Program-made: the position numbers and the translations under genes
The notes under the pieces: model-generated
What the model was told of the DNA's origin: nothing
What the model saw: only the letters and a program-made list of their open reading frames with translations
Databases searched by the model: none
From: Edwardsiella anguillarum ET080813
Lineage (GTDB): Bacteria > Pseudomonadota > Gammaproteobacteria > Enterobacterales > Enterobacteriaceae
NCBI RefSeq assembly: GCF_000264765.2
Contig: NZ_CP006664.1
Location: 310,001 to 374,000 of the forward strand
Length of the DNA: 64,000 bases
Reading direction: 5' to 3'
Shown: positions 18,890 to 28,387 of the stretch, in pieces
Position numbering within the stretch: the stretch's first letter is position 1
Layout of the letters: each line of letters begins with the position of its first letter

Positions 18890-21854
18890 ATGCCTCTTTC
18901 TCCCGCCGCCGGCGAATCTGCTGCGCATAGCCGCTGAGGGAGGCCAGCAAATCCTCCCGCATCACCGGCTTGGACAGGCAGCTGTCCATCCCCACCTCAA
19001 TACAGCGCTGGCGCTCCTCGGCCAGCGCGTTAGCCGTCACTCCCACGATCGGCAGGGTGCGCCCCTGCTGACGCAGTCGCTCGGTCAGCTGGTAGCCATC
19101 CATATTGGGCATATTCACGTCCGTCAGCACGATATCCGCCGCCTGCTGCTGCAGCGCCCCCAGGGCATCGACCCCATCGCAGGCCACCGCGACCTGGCTA
19201 AAGCCCAGCGAGATCAGCTGATCGGCCAGCAGACGTCGGTTGATCGGATGATCGTCCACGATCAGGATCGCGATATCGCTGAAGTCCTGCTGACGATCCG
19301 CCGGCGCCGCTATGGCGTTGTCCAGGCAGCACTCCGCGACGCTCTCCGGCGCAAAAATGCGGTTCAGCACCTGCAGCAGCTCCAGCGGCGCCGCTATGGC
19401 GTTGTCCAGGCAGCACTCCGCGACGCTCTCCGGCGCAAAAATGCGGTTCAGCACCTGCAGCAGCTCCAGCGGCGCGGCGGTATTCAACAGCCATTCCCCC
19501 GAGGCGCGGCGACAGGCGTGGCCGAGGTAGTCGGCGCACAGCCGCACCTGGGCGGCGAACGCCTGCTCCGTCTGCGGCGGATGATCGCAGATCAGCACAT
19601 CCTGCGCCGTCGACGGCGTCATCGGCGGACAGAGGCACACCCGCGCACCGGCGGCGCTCAGCAGCGTCTGCAGATAGCGCTCCAGACGGGCGTTATGGAT
19701 ATCCAGCCACAGGGTGCGCTGCTGCAGCACCGGCTGCAGCACCGGCTGCAGCGGCTGCGCCGCCTTGGCCTGATACATCGGCAGGCGAATGGTAAAGATG
19801 CTGCCCAGCCCCGGCGACGACTCCACCGCGATATCGCCGTCCATCAGGCTGACCAGCTTCTCGCAGATGGCCAGCCCCAGCCCAGTGCCGTGAAAATGGC
19901 GCTGAACGCCGCTGCCCACCTGAAAGAAGGGATCGAACAGGCGCAGCACGTCGCGCGGCGGGATCCCCAGCCCGGTGTCGCGCACCCGGAACTCCAGATA
20001 GAAGTCATTCACCCGCGCCTGCAAAATAATGCAGCCGGTATCGGTAAACTTGATGGCGTTGCTCAGCAAATTCGAGAGCACCTGCTGAATGCGCATGATG
20101 TCGCCGGAGAGGGCCTCCGGGACATCCGGCTCAATAAAGCAGTACAGCGTCAGACGTTTACGTACCACCAGCGGGAGGTAGTTGCCGATGATATGCGGGA
20201 TCACCTCGCGCGGGACAAAGCGACCGGGCTCGATCTTCAGCTGCTCCGACTCTATCTTGGAGAAATCAAGGATATCGTTGATGATCTTCAGCAACAGCCC
20301 CGACGAGTTGCTCATCGCCCCCAGCAGACGCTGCACCTCCTCCGGCAGCGTCTTGGTGCGCAGCAGATCCAGGTTGCCGATAATGCCGTACAGCGGGGTG
20401 CGCAGCTCATGGCTGACGGTCGCCAGAAACATCGATTTAGACTGGCTGGCCTGCTCGGCGGCGGCGGCCATCTCCTGCAGCGACTCCTCCATCTTCACCC
20501 TGGCGCTGACGTCGACCATGGCGCAAATCGCCACGTCTTCATTGCGGTAGCGCGAACGGACAAAGCTGATCTGCAGATTCTGGTTCTGTACGGTGATCAC
20601 ATCCAACACGCTGACCGGCTCTTCGCAGATAATCCGGGTGATGCGCTGGCGATCCTCGGGCGTAAACTGGCTGATATAGTTGTGGGCCAGCTCGTTACTG
20701 AGGATGTTGCTGCCGTCGCGCGCCCGCAGGATCGAAATGCCCACCGGCGCCGACGCCACGATCTTGCGGTTAAACTGCTCATGCTCCTCCAGCCGCAGCG
20801 CGTTATTCTCCGCCGGAAGGAACATCTTGCGCTCGAACAGCCAGGTCAGGACGAACAGGACGATCCCGCTGATCAGGTTCAGTACGATGGCGTTGATCAG
20901 CAGCAGGTTAAAGCGCTCCAGCAGCACCCGCGACGGCAGCGAGTAGACGATGGACAGACCGCTCGGCTGCAGCTTTTTCTTCAGCAGCAGCGTGTCGTAG
21001 CCGCTGTTATAGCCGAAGTAGTGCTCATCGTCCGGCAGGCCGCTCAGTATCGGCAGCGGCCCGCCGTTTTCGGCATAGCTCAACAGCGTATCGCCGCTGT
21101 CGCTGAGCAGCGTAACCCCGATCGGCAGTACCGACGGGTTGGTCAACTCCTCCAGACGCAGCGTCTGCTCGGTGCCCAGCACCGCCTCCAGCTGGTTGCC
21201 GCTGTATATCGGTGAGGCGATATACAGCGAGCCGGCGTCGCTCTGCGCGCCCGGGATCACCCAGAACAGCGACTGATCCTTATCGTTGCTGCCCTGAAAA
21301 CGCATCACCCGCTGCTGCAGCAGGCGCAGGGTGTTGCCGCCGTCCAGGGGCACGTTGCGAATGCTAAAATCGGCCAGGCATTGGCTGCTGCCGCCGATGA
21401 CGAAGATCCGGTTGAGATCGTAGGCGGCGACAAAGTTCTCCTTCCAGTAGCGGATAAACCCGCTGAGCGCCCGCAGAGAGGTGCGGTAGCCCGCGCTGAT
21501 GCGCCGGCAGTCGGACTCGGGAAAGATCGGCAGCAGCGGCGGCAGCTCGCCGCTGATGTCCAGAGCCCTGCCGCTGTAGGGCTGAATGCTACCGTCGCTG
21601 CCCGACCAGGCCAGCCGATTCTCGGCGATATAGCGAATATCGCGCATGGTGGCGTTAGCGTGACGGATGACCGACTGGGCCTGATCGAAGTTCAGGTTAA
21701 AGTCTTGACGGATATCGGACTCTTTCTCATGAAACTTATTCAGAATGTAGAAGGTGGTCAGCAGGGCACCCAGGATCCACAGCATCAGCGCCAGCGTGCG
21801 GAACAGATAGCGGGAAACCTTGAGCGTGGTGCGAAAGGAGACGAAGTATTTCAA
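18888..21854 (-). CDS. rcsC: RcsC hybrid sensor kinase with internal 28-residue tandem duplication
   Basis: This 988-residue hybrid kinase (E. coli: about 949) starts the Rcs phosphorelay in response to envelope stress. Helix 1 is at about residues 20-40, a periplasmic domain runs to about 310, and helix 2 lies at about 315-341. The HisKA phosphorylated His is H482 (FLATVSHELRTP), the catalytic domain has NLLSNAIKF and GTGLGLAI, then comes the ABL domain, and the receiver domain has phosphoacceptor D912 (LTDVNMPNMDG). Residues 793-820 are repeated exactly as 821-848 (AAPLELLQVLNRIF...), between the ABL and receiver domains. Frame is kept and all catalytic residues remain. It is convergent with rcsDB, as in E. 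coli. Confidence 0.95.
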   Translation of the reverse strand: MKYFVSFRTTLKVSRYLFRTLALMLWILGALLTTFYILNKFHEKESDIRQDFNLNFDQAQSVIRHANATMRDIRYIAENRLAWSGSDGSIQPYSGRALDISGELPPLLPIFPESDCRRISAGYRTSLRALSGFIRYWKENFVAAYDLNRIFVIGGSSQCLADFSIRNVPLDGGNTLRLLQQRVMRFQGSNDKDQSLFWVIPGAQSDAGSLYIASPIYSGNQLEAVLGTEQTLRLEELTNPSVLPIGVTLLSDSGDTLLSYAENGGPLPILSGLPDDEHYFGYNSGYDTLLLKKKLQPSGLSIVYSLPSRVLLERFNLLLINAIVLNLISGIVLFVLTWLFERKMFLPAENNALRLEEHEQFNRKIVASAPVGISILRARDGSNILSNELAHNYISQFTPEDRQRITRIICEEPVSVLDVITVQNQNLQISFVRSRYRNEDVAICAMVDVSARVKMEESLQEMAAAAEQASQSKSMFLATVSHELRTPLYGIIGNLDLLRTKTLPEEVQRLLGAMSNSSGLLLKIINDILDFSKIESEQLKIEPGRFVPREVIPHIIGNYLPLVVRKRLTLYCFIEPDVPEALSGDIMRIQQVLSNLLSNAIKFTDTGCIILQARVNDFYLEFRVRDTGLGIPPRDVLRLFDPFFQVGSGVQRHFHGTGLGLAICEKLVSLMDGDIAVESSPGLGSIFTIRLPMYQAKAAQPLQPVLQPVLQQRTLWLDIHNARLERYLQTLLSAAGARVCLCPPMTPSTAQDVLICDHPPQTEQAFAAQVRLCADYLGHACRRASGEWLLNTAAPLELLQVLNRIFAPESVAECCLDNAIAAPLELLQVLNRIFAPESVAECCLDNAIAAPADRQQDFSDIAILIVDDHPINRRLLADQLISLGFSQVAVACDGVDALGALQQQAADIVLTDVNMPNMDGYQLTERLRQQGRTLPIVGVTANALAEERQRCIEVGMDSCLSKPVMREDLLASLSGYAQQIRRRREKEA
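19302..19475. repeat. Perfect 84-bp tandem duplication inside rcsC
   Basis: The 84-base unit beginning CGGCGCCGCTATGGCG at 19302 recurs without mismatch at 19386, and identity continues for six bases of a third unit at 19470. The unit is a multiple of three, so rcsC gains 28 residues in frame. Perfect identity at third codon positions implies a very recent event. Confidence 0.95.
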
Positions 21855-21998
21855 CGTGGCGCCCGTAACCGTAGTAACAGAGGGAATGGCGTTAAGGTAG
21901 CGGCAAACCCCGCCCGGCGCAATGACCTGGCGGCATAACGGCGCGTCAGCGCTAGTCAGGAGGCAAGCCTCAACCGCTATTCGGGCGGATCAGCGGCA

Positions 21999-22026
21999 TA
22001 AAAAAGGGCCGGAGTGACCGGCCCTT
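21999..22026 (-). terminator. Rho-independent terminator of gyrA
   Basis: On the minus strand AAGGGCCGG pairs with CCGGCCCTT around a 5-base loop and runs into Ts. It lies about 20 bases after the gyrA stop. The rest of 21855-21998 should carry the rcsC promoter; no box is evident. Confidence 0.85.
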
Positions 22027-22045
22027 GTGACACCTACGTCAACGC

Positions 22046-24682
22046 TTATTCAGCGTCGTCCTCGGCGGCATCGTCATCGCTCTCCACTTCCGGCACGATC
22101 TCATCGTCGCCCTCTGCGGCGCTGCCGTCGATGCTGTCCAGCTCTTCGTCGTCAACCGGCTCGACGACCCGCTGCAGCCCCACTACGTGCTCGTCTTCGG
22201 CGGTACGGATCAGGATAACCCCCTGCGTATTACGCCCGACGATGCTGACCTCGGATACGCGGGTGCGCACCAGGGTGCCGGCATCGGTGATCATCATGAT
22301 CTGGTCGCAGTCCTCGACCTGCACCGCGCCGACGACGCTGCCGTTACGCTCGGTCACCTTGATGGAGATAACCCCCTGGGTCGCGCGTGACTTGGTCGGG
22401 TACTCGGCCACGCCGCTGCGCTTGCCGTAGCCGTTCTGGGTCACGGTCAGGATAGCCCCCTCACCGTGCGGTACGATCAGCGAGACCACGCGATCGTCTC
22501 CGGCCAGCTTGATGCCTCGCACCCCGGTCGCGGTACGCCCCATGGCGCGCACTGCGTCTTCCTTGAAGCGCACCACTTTACCGGCGGCGGAGAACAGCAT
22601 CACCTCGTCGTTGCCATCGGTCAGATCGACCCCGATCAGCTCATCGCCGTCGTTGAGGTTAACGGCGATAATCCCGGCGGCGCGCGGACGGCTGAACTCG
22701 GTCAGCGCCGTTTTCTTCACAGTGCCGCTGGCGGTCGCCATAAACACGTTGACCCCTTCGGCGTACTCACGCACCGGCAGGATCGCGGTGATGCGCTCGT
22801 CGGCCTCCAGCGGCAGCAGGTTGATGATCGGACGGCCGCGTGCGCCGCGGCTGGCCTCCGGCAGCTGGTACACCTTCATCCAGTACATGCGGCCACGGCT
22901 GGAGAAGCACAGGATGGTGTCGTGGGTATTGGCCACCAGCAGCCGATCGATAAAGTCCTCTTCCTTAATACGGGCGGCAGACTTGCCCTTACCGCCGCGA
23001 CGCTGAGCCTCATAGTCGCTCAGCGGCTGGTACTTCACATAGCCCTGATGCGACAGGGTCACCACCACGTCTTCCTGCTCGATCAGATCTTCGATATTGA
23101 TATCCGCCGTGTTGGCGGTGATTTCGGTGCGGCGCGCATCGCCAAACTGCTCGCGGATAGCGATCAGCTCTTCGCGGATCACCTCCATCAGGCGCTCCGG
23201 GCTTTGCAGAATGAAGATCAGCGCGGCGATCTGCTCCAGCAGCGCCTTGTACTCATCCAGCAGCTTCTCGTGCTCCAGGCCGGTCAGCTTCTGCAGACGC
23301 AGATCCAGGATCGCCTGCGCCTGCTGCTCCGTCAGGTGATAATGGCCGTCGCGAATGCCATACTGCGGCTCCAGCCACTCCGGACGCGCGGCATCGTCGC
23401 CGGCGCGCGCCAGCATCGCCGCCACGTTGCCCAGCGCCCAGGCCTGGGAAACCAGCGCGGCCTTGGCCTCGGCGGGCGTCGGCGCGCGACGGATCAGCTC
23501 GATGATCGGATCGATGTTGACCAGCGCAATGGCCAGGCCTTCCAATATGTGGGCGCGCTCGCGCGCCTTGCGCAGTTCAAAGATGGTGCGGCGGGTCACC
23601 ACCTCACGGCGGTGGCGCACAAAGGCTTCCAGGCACTCCTTCAGGGTCAGCAGCTTCGGCTGTCCCTGGTGCAGCGCCACCATGTTGATACCGAAGGAGA
23701 CCTGCATCTGCGTCTGGGAGTAGAGGTTGTTCAACACCACCTCGCCCACCGCGTCGCGTTTGATCTCGATGACGATACGCATGCCGTCTTTATCGGACTC
23801 GTCGCGCAGCGCGCTGATGCCTTCGACGCGCTTCTCCTTCACCAGCTCGGCGATTTTCTCGATCAGACGCGCCTTGTTGACCTGATAGGGGATCTCATGC
23901 ACCACGATGGTTTCGCGACCATTCTTGGCGTCGACCTCGATCTCGGCGCGCGCACGCACGTAGATCTTGCCGCGCCCGGTGCGGTAGGCCTCTTCAATGC
24001 CGCGGCGCCCGTTGATGATCGCCGCCGTCGGAAAGTCTGGCCCCGGAATATGCTCCATCAGCCCTTCGATGGTGATGTTCTCATCATCGATATAGGCCAG
24101 GCAGCCGTTGATCACCTCGGTCAGGTTATGGGGAGGAATGTTGGTCGCCATCCCCACCGCGATACCGGCAGAGCCGTTGACCAGCAGGTTAGGCACCTTG
24201 GTCGGCAGGACGTCGGGGATCTGTTCGGTGCCGTCGTAGTTGGGCACATAGTCCACCGTCTCTTTGTCCAGATCGGCCAACAGCTCATGAGCAATCTTCG
24301 CCATGCGCACTTCGGTGTAACGCATCGCCGCCGCGGAGTCACCGTCGATGGAGCCAAAGTTACCCTGACCGTCGACCAGCATATAGCGCAGGGAGAACGG
24401 CTGCGCCATACGCACGATAGTGTCATAAACCGCGCTGTCACCGTGTGGGTGATATTTACCGATAACGTCACCGACCACGCGGGCCGATTTTTTGTATGGT
24501 TTGTTCCAGTCATTGCCCAGTACGTTCATCGCAAACAGGACGCGACGGTGTACCGGCTTCAGGCCATCCCGAACATCCGGCAGCGCACGACCGACGATAA
24601 CGGACATGGCGTAATCCAGATATGAGTTTTTCAACTCTTCTTCGATATTGACCGGCGTAATCTCTCTGGCAAGGTCGCTCAT
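22046..24682 (-). CDS. gyrA: DNA gyrase subunit A
   Basis: This 878-residue subunit (E. coli: 875) of the A2B2 topoisomerase introduces negative supercoils. The catalytic tyrosine is Y122 (AAMRYTEV). The quinolone-resistance region reads [13 protein letters not shown], with Ser83 and Asp87 as in drug-sensitive E. coli. The C-terminal beta-pinwheel contains the GyrA box QRRGGKG, followed by a very acidic tail (DDEELDS..., [12 protein letters not shown]). It is a single-gene unit, divergent from ubiG as in E. coli. Confidence 0.98.
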   Translation of the reverse strand: MSDLAREITPVNIEEELKNSYLDYAMSVIVGRALPDVRDGLKPVHRRVLFAMNVLGNDWNKPYKKSARVVGDVIGKYHPHGDSAVYDTIVRMAQPFSLRYMLVDGQGNFGSIDGDSAAAMRYTEVRMAKIAHELLADLDKETVDYVPNYDGTEQIPDVLPTKVPNLLVNGSAGIAVGMATNIPPHNLTEVINGCLAYIDDENITIEGLMEHIPGPDFPTAAIINGRRGIEEAYRTGRGKIYVRARAEIEVDAKNGRETIVVHEIPYQVNKARLIEKIAELVKEKRVEGISALRDESDKDGMRIVIEIKRDAVGEVVLNNLYSQTQMQVSFGINMVALHQGQPKLLTLKECLEAFVRHRREVVTRRTIFELRKARERAHILEGLAIALVNIDPIIELIRRAPTPAEAKAALVSQAWALGNVAAMLARAGDDAARPEWLEPQYGIRDGHYHLTEQQAQAILDLRLQKLTGLEHEKLLDEYKALLEQIAALIFILQSPERLMEVIREELIAIREQFGDARRTEITANTADINIEDLIEQEDVVVTLSHQGYVKYQPLSDYEAQRRGGKGKSAARIKEEDFIDRLLVANTHDTILCFSSRGRMYWMKVYQLPEASRGARGRPIINLLPLEADERITAILPVREYAEGVNVFMATASGTVKKTALTEFSRPRAAGIIAVNLNDGDELIGVDLTDGNDEVMLFSAAGKVVRFKEDAVRAMGRTATGVRGIKLAGDDRVVSLIVPHGEGAILTVTQNGYGKRSGVAEYPTKSRATQGVISIKVTERNGSVVGAVQVEDCDQIMMITDAGTLVRTRVSEVSIVGRNTQGVILIRTAEDEHVVGLQRVVEPVDDEELDSIDGSAAEGDDEIVPEVESDDDAAEDDAE

Positions 24683-24841
24683 GGAGCTGCTATCCCTCTA
24701 CTAATTATTCATCTGCCGCTACCCTCAATACATCGAGTAGAACCAGGCGCATACACGATGACAAAGACGATAATGATACCACAAAGGCCGGGGTTGTGCG
24801 AAATGCACAGCGCCATCGTCGCGTGAGCGCCGACTGCCCCT

Positions 24842-24868
24842 TTGCCATCGCGGAACAACGGGTATAAT
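24842..24868 (+). promoter_or_regulatory. Probable ubiG promoter
   Basis: A perfect -10 TATAAT (24863-24868) has a possible -35 TTGCCA (24842-24847) with a short 15-base spacer. It lies 55 bases before the ubiG start, in the gyrA-ubiG divergent region. Confidence 0.55.
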
Positions 24869-24923
24869 CGCCCCAGAGGGTCTTTTTTGCGCGCGCCGCC
24901 GCGCTGAATTAAAGGAGTCAGAG

Positions 24924-25631
24924 GTGTCACAAAACGTTGATTTGCAGGAAATTGCCAAGTTTGAAGCCGTCGCCTCGCGCTGGTGGGATCCCGAGGGCGA
25001 GTTCAAACCGCTGCATCGCATCAATCCCCTGCGCCTGGACTATATCCTGCAGCGCGCCGACGGCCTGTTCGCCAAGCGGGTACTTGACGTCGGCTGCGGC
25101 GGCGGCATTCTGGCGGAAAGCATGGCGCAGGCCGGCGCCGAGGTCACCGGGCTGGATATGGGGGCGGAGCCGCTGCAGGTGGCGCGCCTCCACGCCCTGG
25201 AGAGCGGCGTCACGGTCAACTATCTGCAGGAGACGGTCGAACAGCACGCCGAGCGCGCCGACGCACAGTATGACGTGGTCACCTGCATGGAGATGCTGGA
25301 GCATGTGCCGGATCCCCGCTCAGTGGTTCTGGCCTGCGCCCGCCTGGTCAAACCCGGCGGACAGGTTTTCTTTTCAACCATCAACCGCAACCCCAAGGCC
25401 TGGCTGCTGATGGTGCTGGGTGCAGAGTACCTGCTGAAAATGGTGCCCAAGGGCACCCATGATCCGCGCAAGTTTATCCGCCCCGCCGAGCTGATGGGCT
25501 GGCTGGACAGCGCCCCGCTGACGGTGCGCCATCTCTGCGGTATGCACTATAACCCGCTGCGCGATCGCTTCACCCTGGGCCAGGGGGTCGACGTCAACTA
25601 TCTGCTGCACGCCTGCCGCGAGGCGGAGTAA
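24924..25631 (+). CDS. ubiG: Ubiquinone biosynthesis O-methyltransferase
   Basis: This 235-residue SAM-dependent enzyme carries out both O-methylations of ubiquinone synthesis (in E. coli also acting on demethylubiquinol). SAM motif I is [13 protein letters not shown] and the post-I acidic residue is in GLDMGAE; the region [13 protein letters not shown] is also conserved. It starts at GTG (24924), with AAAGGAG six bases upstream, and encodes [10 protein letters not shown]. It is monocistronic, with its own terminator downstream. Confidence 0.96.
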   Translation: MSQNVDLQEIAKFEAVASRWWDPEGEFKPLHRINPLRLDYILQRADGLFAKRVLDVGCGGGILAESMAQAGAEVTGLDMGAEPLQVARLHALESGVTVNYLQETVEQHAERADAQYDVVTCMEMLEHVPDPRSVVLACARLVKPGGQVFFSTINRNPKAWLLMVLGAEYLLKMVPKGTHDPRKFIRPAELMGWLDSAPLTVRHLCGMHYNPLRDRFTLGQGVDVNYLLHACREAE

Positions 25632-25641
25632 CGCGCGCCGT

Positions 25642-25679
25642 CGTCACCGCTGCCGTTTTCCCCGCGGCGGTGACGTTTT
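25642..25679 (+). terminator. Probable ubiG terminator
   Basis: CGTCACCGC pairs with GCGGTGACG over nine bases around a 16-base loop and is followed by TTTTA. It begins 11 bases after the ubiG stop. Confidence 0.75.
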
Positions 25680-25837
25680 AACCCATTCCGCGCCAGATCA
25701 AGATTGCCCGTTTCCGTAACGAATAATAAAACGGCAAACGATCAATTTTTTTAAAAGCGCCCCTCATGTTATCCCCTCGCGGACAGTGCCAGAGCGGACG
25801 CCGCCTACCGTCCGCTACATAACATTTCACCCCCAAC

Positions 25838-25846
25838 TTATCCACA
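25838..25846 (+). promoter_or_regulatory. DnaA box in the nrdA control region
   Basis: TTATCCACA is the consensus strong DnaA box, 165 bases before nrdA. In E. coli DnaA binds the nrdAB promoter and couples dNTP supply to replication, so the site fits its context. Confidence 0.75.
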
Positions 25847-25886
25847 AGCACGCGCCATTTTGTTCACTTGCAAAACGCGGGCAACA

Positions 25887-25932
25887 ACACTATCTTGTTG
25901 CCACATCGTCATTCACCCCCTATATATTGTGT
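25887..25932 (+). promoter_or_regulatory. Pair of NrdR boxes upstream of nrdA
   Basis: Box 1 is ACACTATCTTGTTGCC (25887-25902) and box 2 is CCCCTATATATTGTGT (25917-25932). Both resemble the NrdR consensus ACACwATATATwGTGT, and their starts are 30 bases apart, about three helical turns, as is typical. NrdR is the ATP/dATP-sensing repressor of ribonucleotide reductase genes. Confidence 0.8.
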
Positions 25933-26010
25933 TATCGCTGCGCCTACGCCACTAGCGTCAGCGGGGCTAACGCACGTCCAGCGGGGCTCACACGGACAGG
26001 AACGTATCCT

Positions 26011-28293
26011 ATGAATCAGAGTCTGCTCGTCACCAAACGCGACGGAAGCAAAGAACGCATCAATCTCGACAAAATCCACCGGGTTCTCGACTGGGCGGCG
26101 GAAGGGCTGCAAAACGTCTCGGTCTCCCAGGTTGAGCTGCGTTCCCACATCCAGTTTTATGACGGCATCCGCACGGCGGACATCCATGAGACCATCATCA
26201 AGGCCGCCGCCGATCTGATCTCCCGTGAAACCCCGGACTACCAGTACATGGCCGCGCGCCTGGCGATCTTCCACCTGCGCAAGAAGGCCTACGGCCAGTT
26301 CGAACCGCCCAAACTGTATGACCACGTCGTACGCCTGGTGGAGATGGGTAAATATGATGCCCACCTGCTGACCGACTTCAGCCGCGACGAATTCGAACAG
26401 ATGGATGGCTTTATCGACCATTGGCGCGACATGAACTTCTCCTATGCCGCGGTGAAGCAGCTGGAGGGCAAATACCTGGCGCAGAACCGCGTCAGCGGTG
26501 AGATCTATGAGAGCGCCCAGTTCCTGTATATCCTGGTCGCCGCCTGCCTGTTCTCCCACTACCCACGCGAGACCCGGCTGGACTATGTCAAGCGCTTCTA
26601 CGACGCGGTATCGACCTTTAAGATCTCCCTGCCGACGCCGATCATGTCCGGGGTGCGCACCCCGACGCGCCAGTTCAGCTCCTGCGTGCTGATCGAGTGC
26701 GGCGACAGCCTGGACTCGATCAACGCCACTTCCAGCGCCATTGTGAAGTATGTCTCCCAGCGCGCCGGTATCGGCATCAACGCCGGGCGCCTGCGCGCGC
26801 TGGGCAGCCCGATCCGCGGCGGCGAGGCGTTCCACACCGGCTGCATCCCGTTCTACAAACACTTCCAGACCGCGGTCAAGTCCTGCTCTCAGGGCGGCGT
26901 CCGCGGCGGCGCGGCAACCCTGTTTTACCCGCTGTGGCACCTGGAGGTAGAGAGCCTGCTGGTGCTGAAGAACAACCGCGGGGTCGAAGATAACCGGGTG
27001 CGCCACATGGACTACGGCGTGCAGCTCAACCGCCTGATGTACCAGCGCCTGATCCAAGGCGGCGAGATCACCCTGTTCAGCCCCTCCGACGTTCCGGGTC
27101 TGTACGACGCCTTCTTCGCCGATCAGAACCTGTTCGAACGCCTGTATGTGCAGTACGAGCAGGACAGTCGCATCCGCCAGCGCAAGATCAAGGCGGTCGA
27201 GCTGTTCTCGCTGATGATGCAGGAGCGCGCCTCCACCGGGCGTATCTACATCCAGAACGTCGACCACTGCAATACCCACAGCCCGTTTGACGCCCAGGTC
27301 GCACCGGTGCGCCAGTCCAACCTGTGTCTGGAGGTCGCGCTGCCGACCAAGCCGCTGGAGGATGTCAACGATGAAACCGGCGAGATAGCCCTGTGTACCC
27401 TGTCGGCCTTCAACCTGGGCGCCATCGATTCGCTGGACGACCTGGAAGAGCTGGCCACCCTGGCGGTCCGCGCGCTGGATGCCCTGCTCGACTACCAGGA
27501 CTACCCGATTCCGGCCGCTAAGCGCGGCGCTATGGGGCGCCGCACCCTGGGCATCGGGGTGATCAACTTCGCCTACTATCTGGCTAAAAACGGGGTGCGC
27601 TACTCCGACGGCAGCGCCAACGCGCTGACCCACCGCACCTTTGAGGCGATCCAGTACTACCTGCTGAAGGCCTCACACCGCCTGGCGCAGGAGCAGGGCG
27701 CCTGCCCGTGGTTCAACGAGACCACCTATGCGCAGGGGATCCTGCCCATCGACAGCTATAAGAAAGATCTCGACGCCATCTGTCGCGAACCGCTGCACTA
27801 TGACTGGGAAACCCTGCGCGCCGAAATCGTCCGCGACGGGCTGCGCAACTCGACCCTGTCGGCCCTGATGCCGTCGGAGACTTCATCGCAGATCTCCAAC
27901 GCCACCAACGGCATCGAGCCGCCGCGCGGCTATATCAGCATCAAGGCCTCCAAGGACGGCATTCTGCGCCAGGTCGTGCCGGAATATGAGCGCCTGAAGG
28001 ATGCCTACGAGCTGCTGTGGGCCATGCCGGGCAACGATGGCTATCTACAGCTGGTCGGCCTGATGCAGAAGTTTGTCGATCAGTCGATCTCCGCCAATAC
28101 CAACTACGATCCGTCACGCTTCCCGTCCGGGAAAGTACCGATGAAGCAGCTGTTAAAAGATCTGCTGACGGCGTATAAACTGGGGGTGAAAACCCTCTAT
28201 TATCAAAACACCCGCGACGGTGCGGAGGATGTGCAGGAAGATCTGGGGAGCGCGCAGGACGACGGCTGCGAAAGCGGCGCCTGCAAGATTTAA
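26011..28293 (+). CDS. nrdA: Class Ia ribonucleoside-diphosphate reductase, alpha subunit
   Basis: This 760-residue catalytic subunit (E. coli: 761) reduces NDPs to dNDPs aerobically. The N-terminal ATP cone is at about residues 5-95 (VTKRDGSKERINLDKIHRV, read in parts). Active-site elements include SNLCLEVALPTKPL, and the C-terminal redox pair is CESGACKI. The ATG at 26011 matches the E. coli N-terminus MNQ(S/N)LLVTKRDG; the open frame upstream overlaps the promoter boxes and is not coding. It is followed by nrdB after 94 bases. The yfaL gene that lies between ubiG and nrdA in E. coli is absent. Confidence 0.98.
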   Translation: MNQSLLVTKRDGSKERINLDKIHRVLDWAAEGLQNVSVSQVELRSHIQFYDGIRTADIHETIIKAAADLISRETPDYQYMAARLAIFHLRKKAYGQFEPPKLYDHVVRLVEMGKYDAHLLTDFSRDEFEQMDGFIDHWRDMNFSYAAVKQLEGKYLAQNRVSGEIYESAQFLYILVAACLFSHYPRETRLDYVKRFYDAVSTFKISLPTPIMSGVRTPTRQFSSCVLIECGDSLDSINATSSAIVKYVSQRAGIGINAGRLRALGSPIRGGEAFHTGCIPFYKHFQTAVKSCSQGGVRGGAATLFYPLWHLEVESLLVLKNNRGVEDNRVRHMDYGVQLNRLMYQRLIQGGEITLFSPSDVPGLYDAFFADQNLFERLYVQYEQDSRIRQRKIKAVELFSLMMQERASTGRIYIQNVDHCNTHSPFDAQVAPVRQSNLCLEVALPTKPLEDVNDETGEIALCTLSAFNLGAIDSLDDLEELATLAVRALDALLDYQDYPIPAAKRGAMGRRTLGIGVINFAYYLAKNGVRYSDGSANALTHRTFEAIQYYLLKASHRLAQEQGACPWFNETTYAQGILPIDSYKKDLDAICREPLHYDWETLRAEIVRDGLRNSTLSALMPSETSSQISNATNGIEPPRGYISIKASKDGILRQVVPEYERLKDAYELLWAMPGNDGYLQLVGLMQKFVDQSISANTNYDPSRFPSGKVPMKQLLKDLLTAYKLGVKTLYYQNTRDGAEDVQEDLGSAQDDGCESGACKI

Positions 28294-28307
28294 CCGCCCT
28301 CGCTGCA

Positions 28308-28331
28308 CGGCGTCCCCGGCGTGGGACGCCG
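28308..28331 (+). other. Stable hairpin in the nrdA-nrdB spacer
   Basis: CGGCGTCCC pairs with GGGACGCCG across a 6-base loop, with no T-tract after it. It could protect the nrdA mRNA 3' end or shift the NrdA:NrdB ratio, rather than terminate. Confidence 0.6.
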
Positions 28332-28387
28332 CATCCACGCATTATTTTTGACGCCTCGCACCGGCGGGGCACAACAGGATTAGGGTC

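Noticed and set aside
19734..19757. 12-bp tandem repeat (CAGCACCGGCTG) in rcsC giving LQPVLQPV
   Set aside because: A short low-complexity repeat of an ordinary kind; far less notable than the 84-bp duplication close by.
19248..21215. Long open frame (655 codons) antisense to rcsC
   Set aside because: Same GC-frame effect; the composition is skewed and it covers the rcsC catalytic domains.
22466..24625. Very long open frame (719 codons) antisense to gyrA
   Set aside because: It is a frame effect of GC-rich coding DNA on the opposite strand. The protein is His/Gln/Arg-rich, resembles no family, and gyrA is certain.
22046..24682. Possible quinolone-resistance change in gyrA
   Set aside because: Residues 83 and 87 are Ser and Asp, the sensitive E. 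coli type.
25786..26010. Upstream extension of the nrdA frame
   Set aside because: It covers the DnaA and NrdR boxes, and the conserved NrdA N-terminus starts at 26011.
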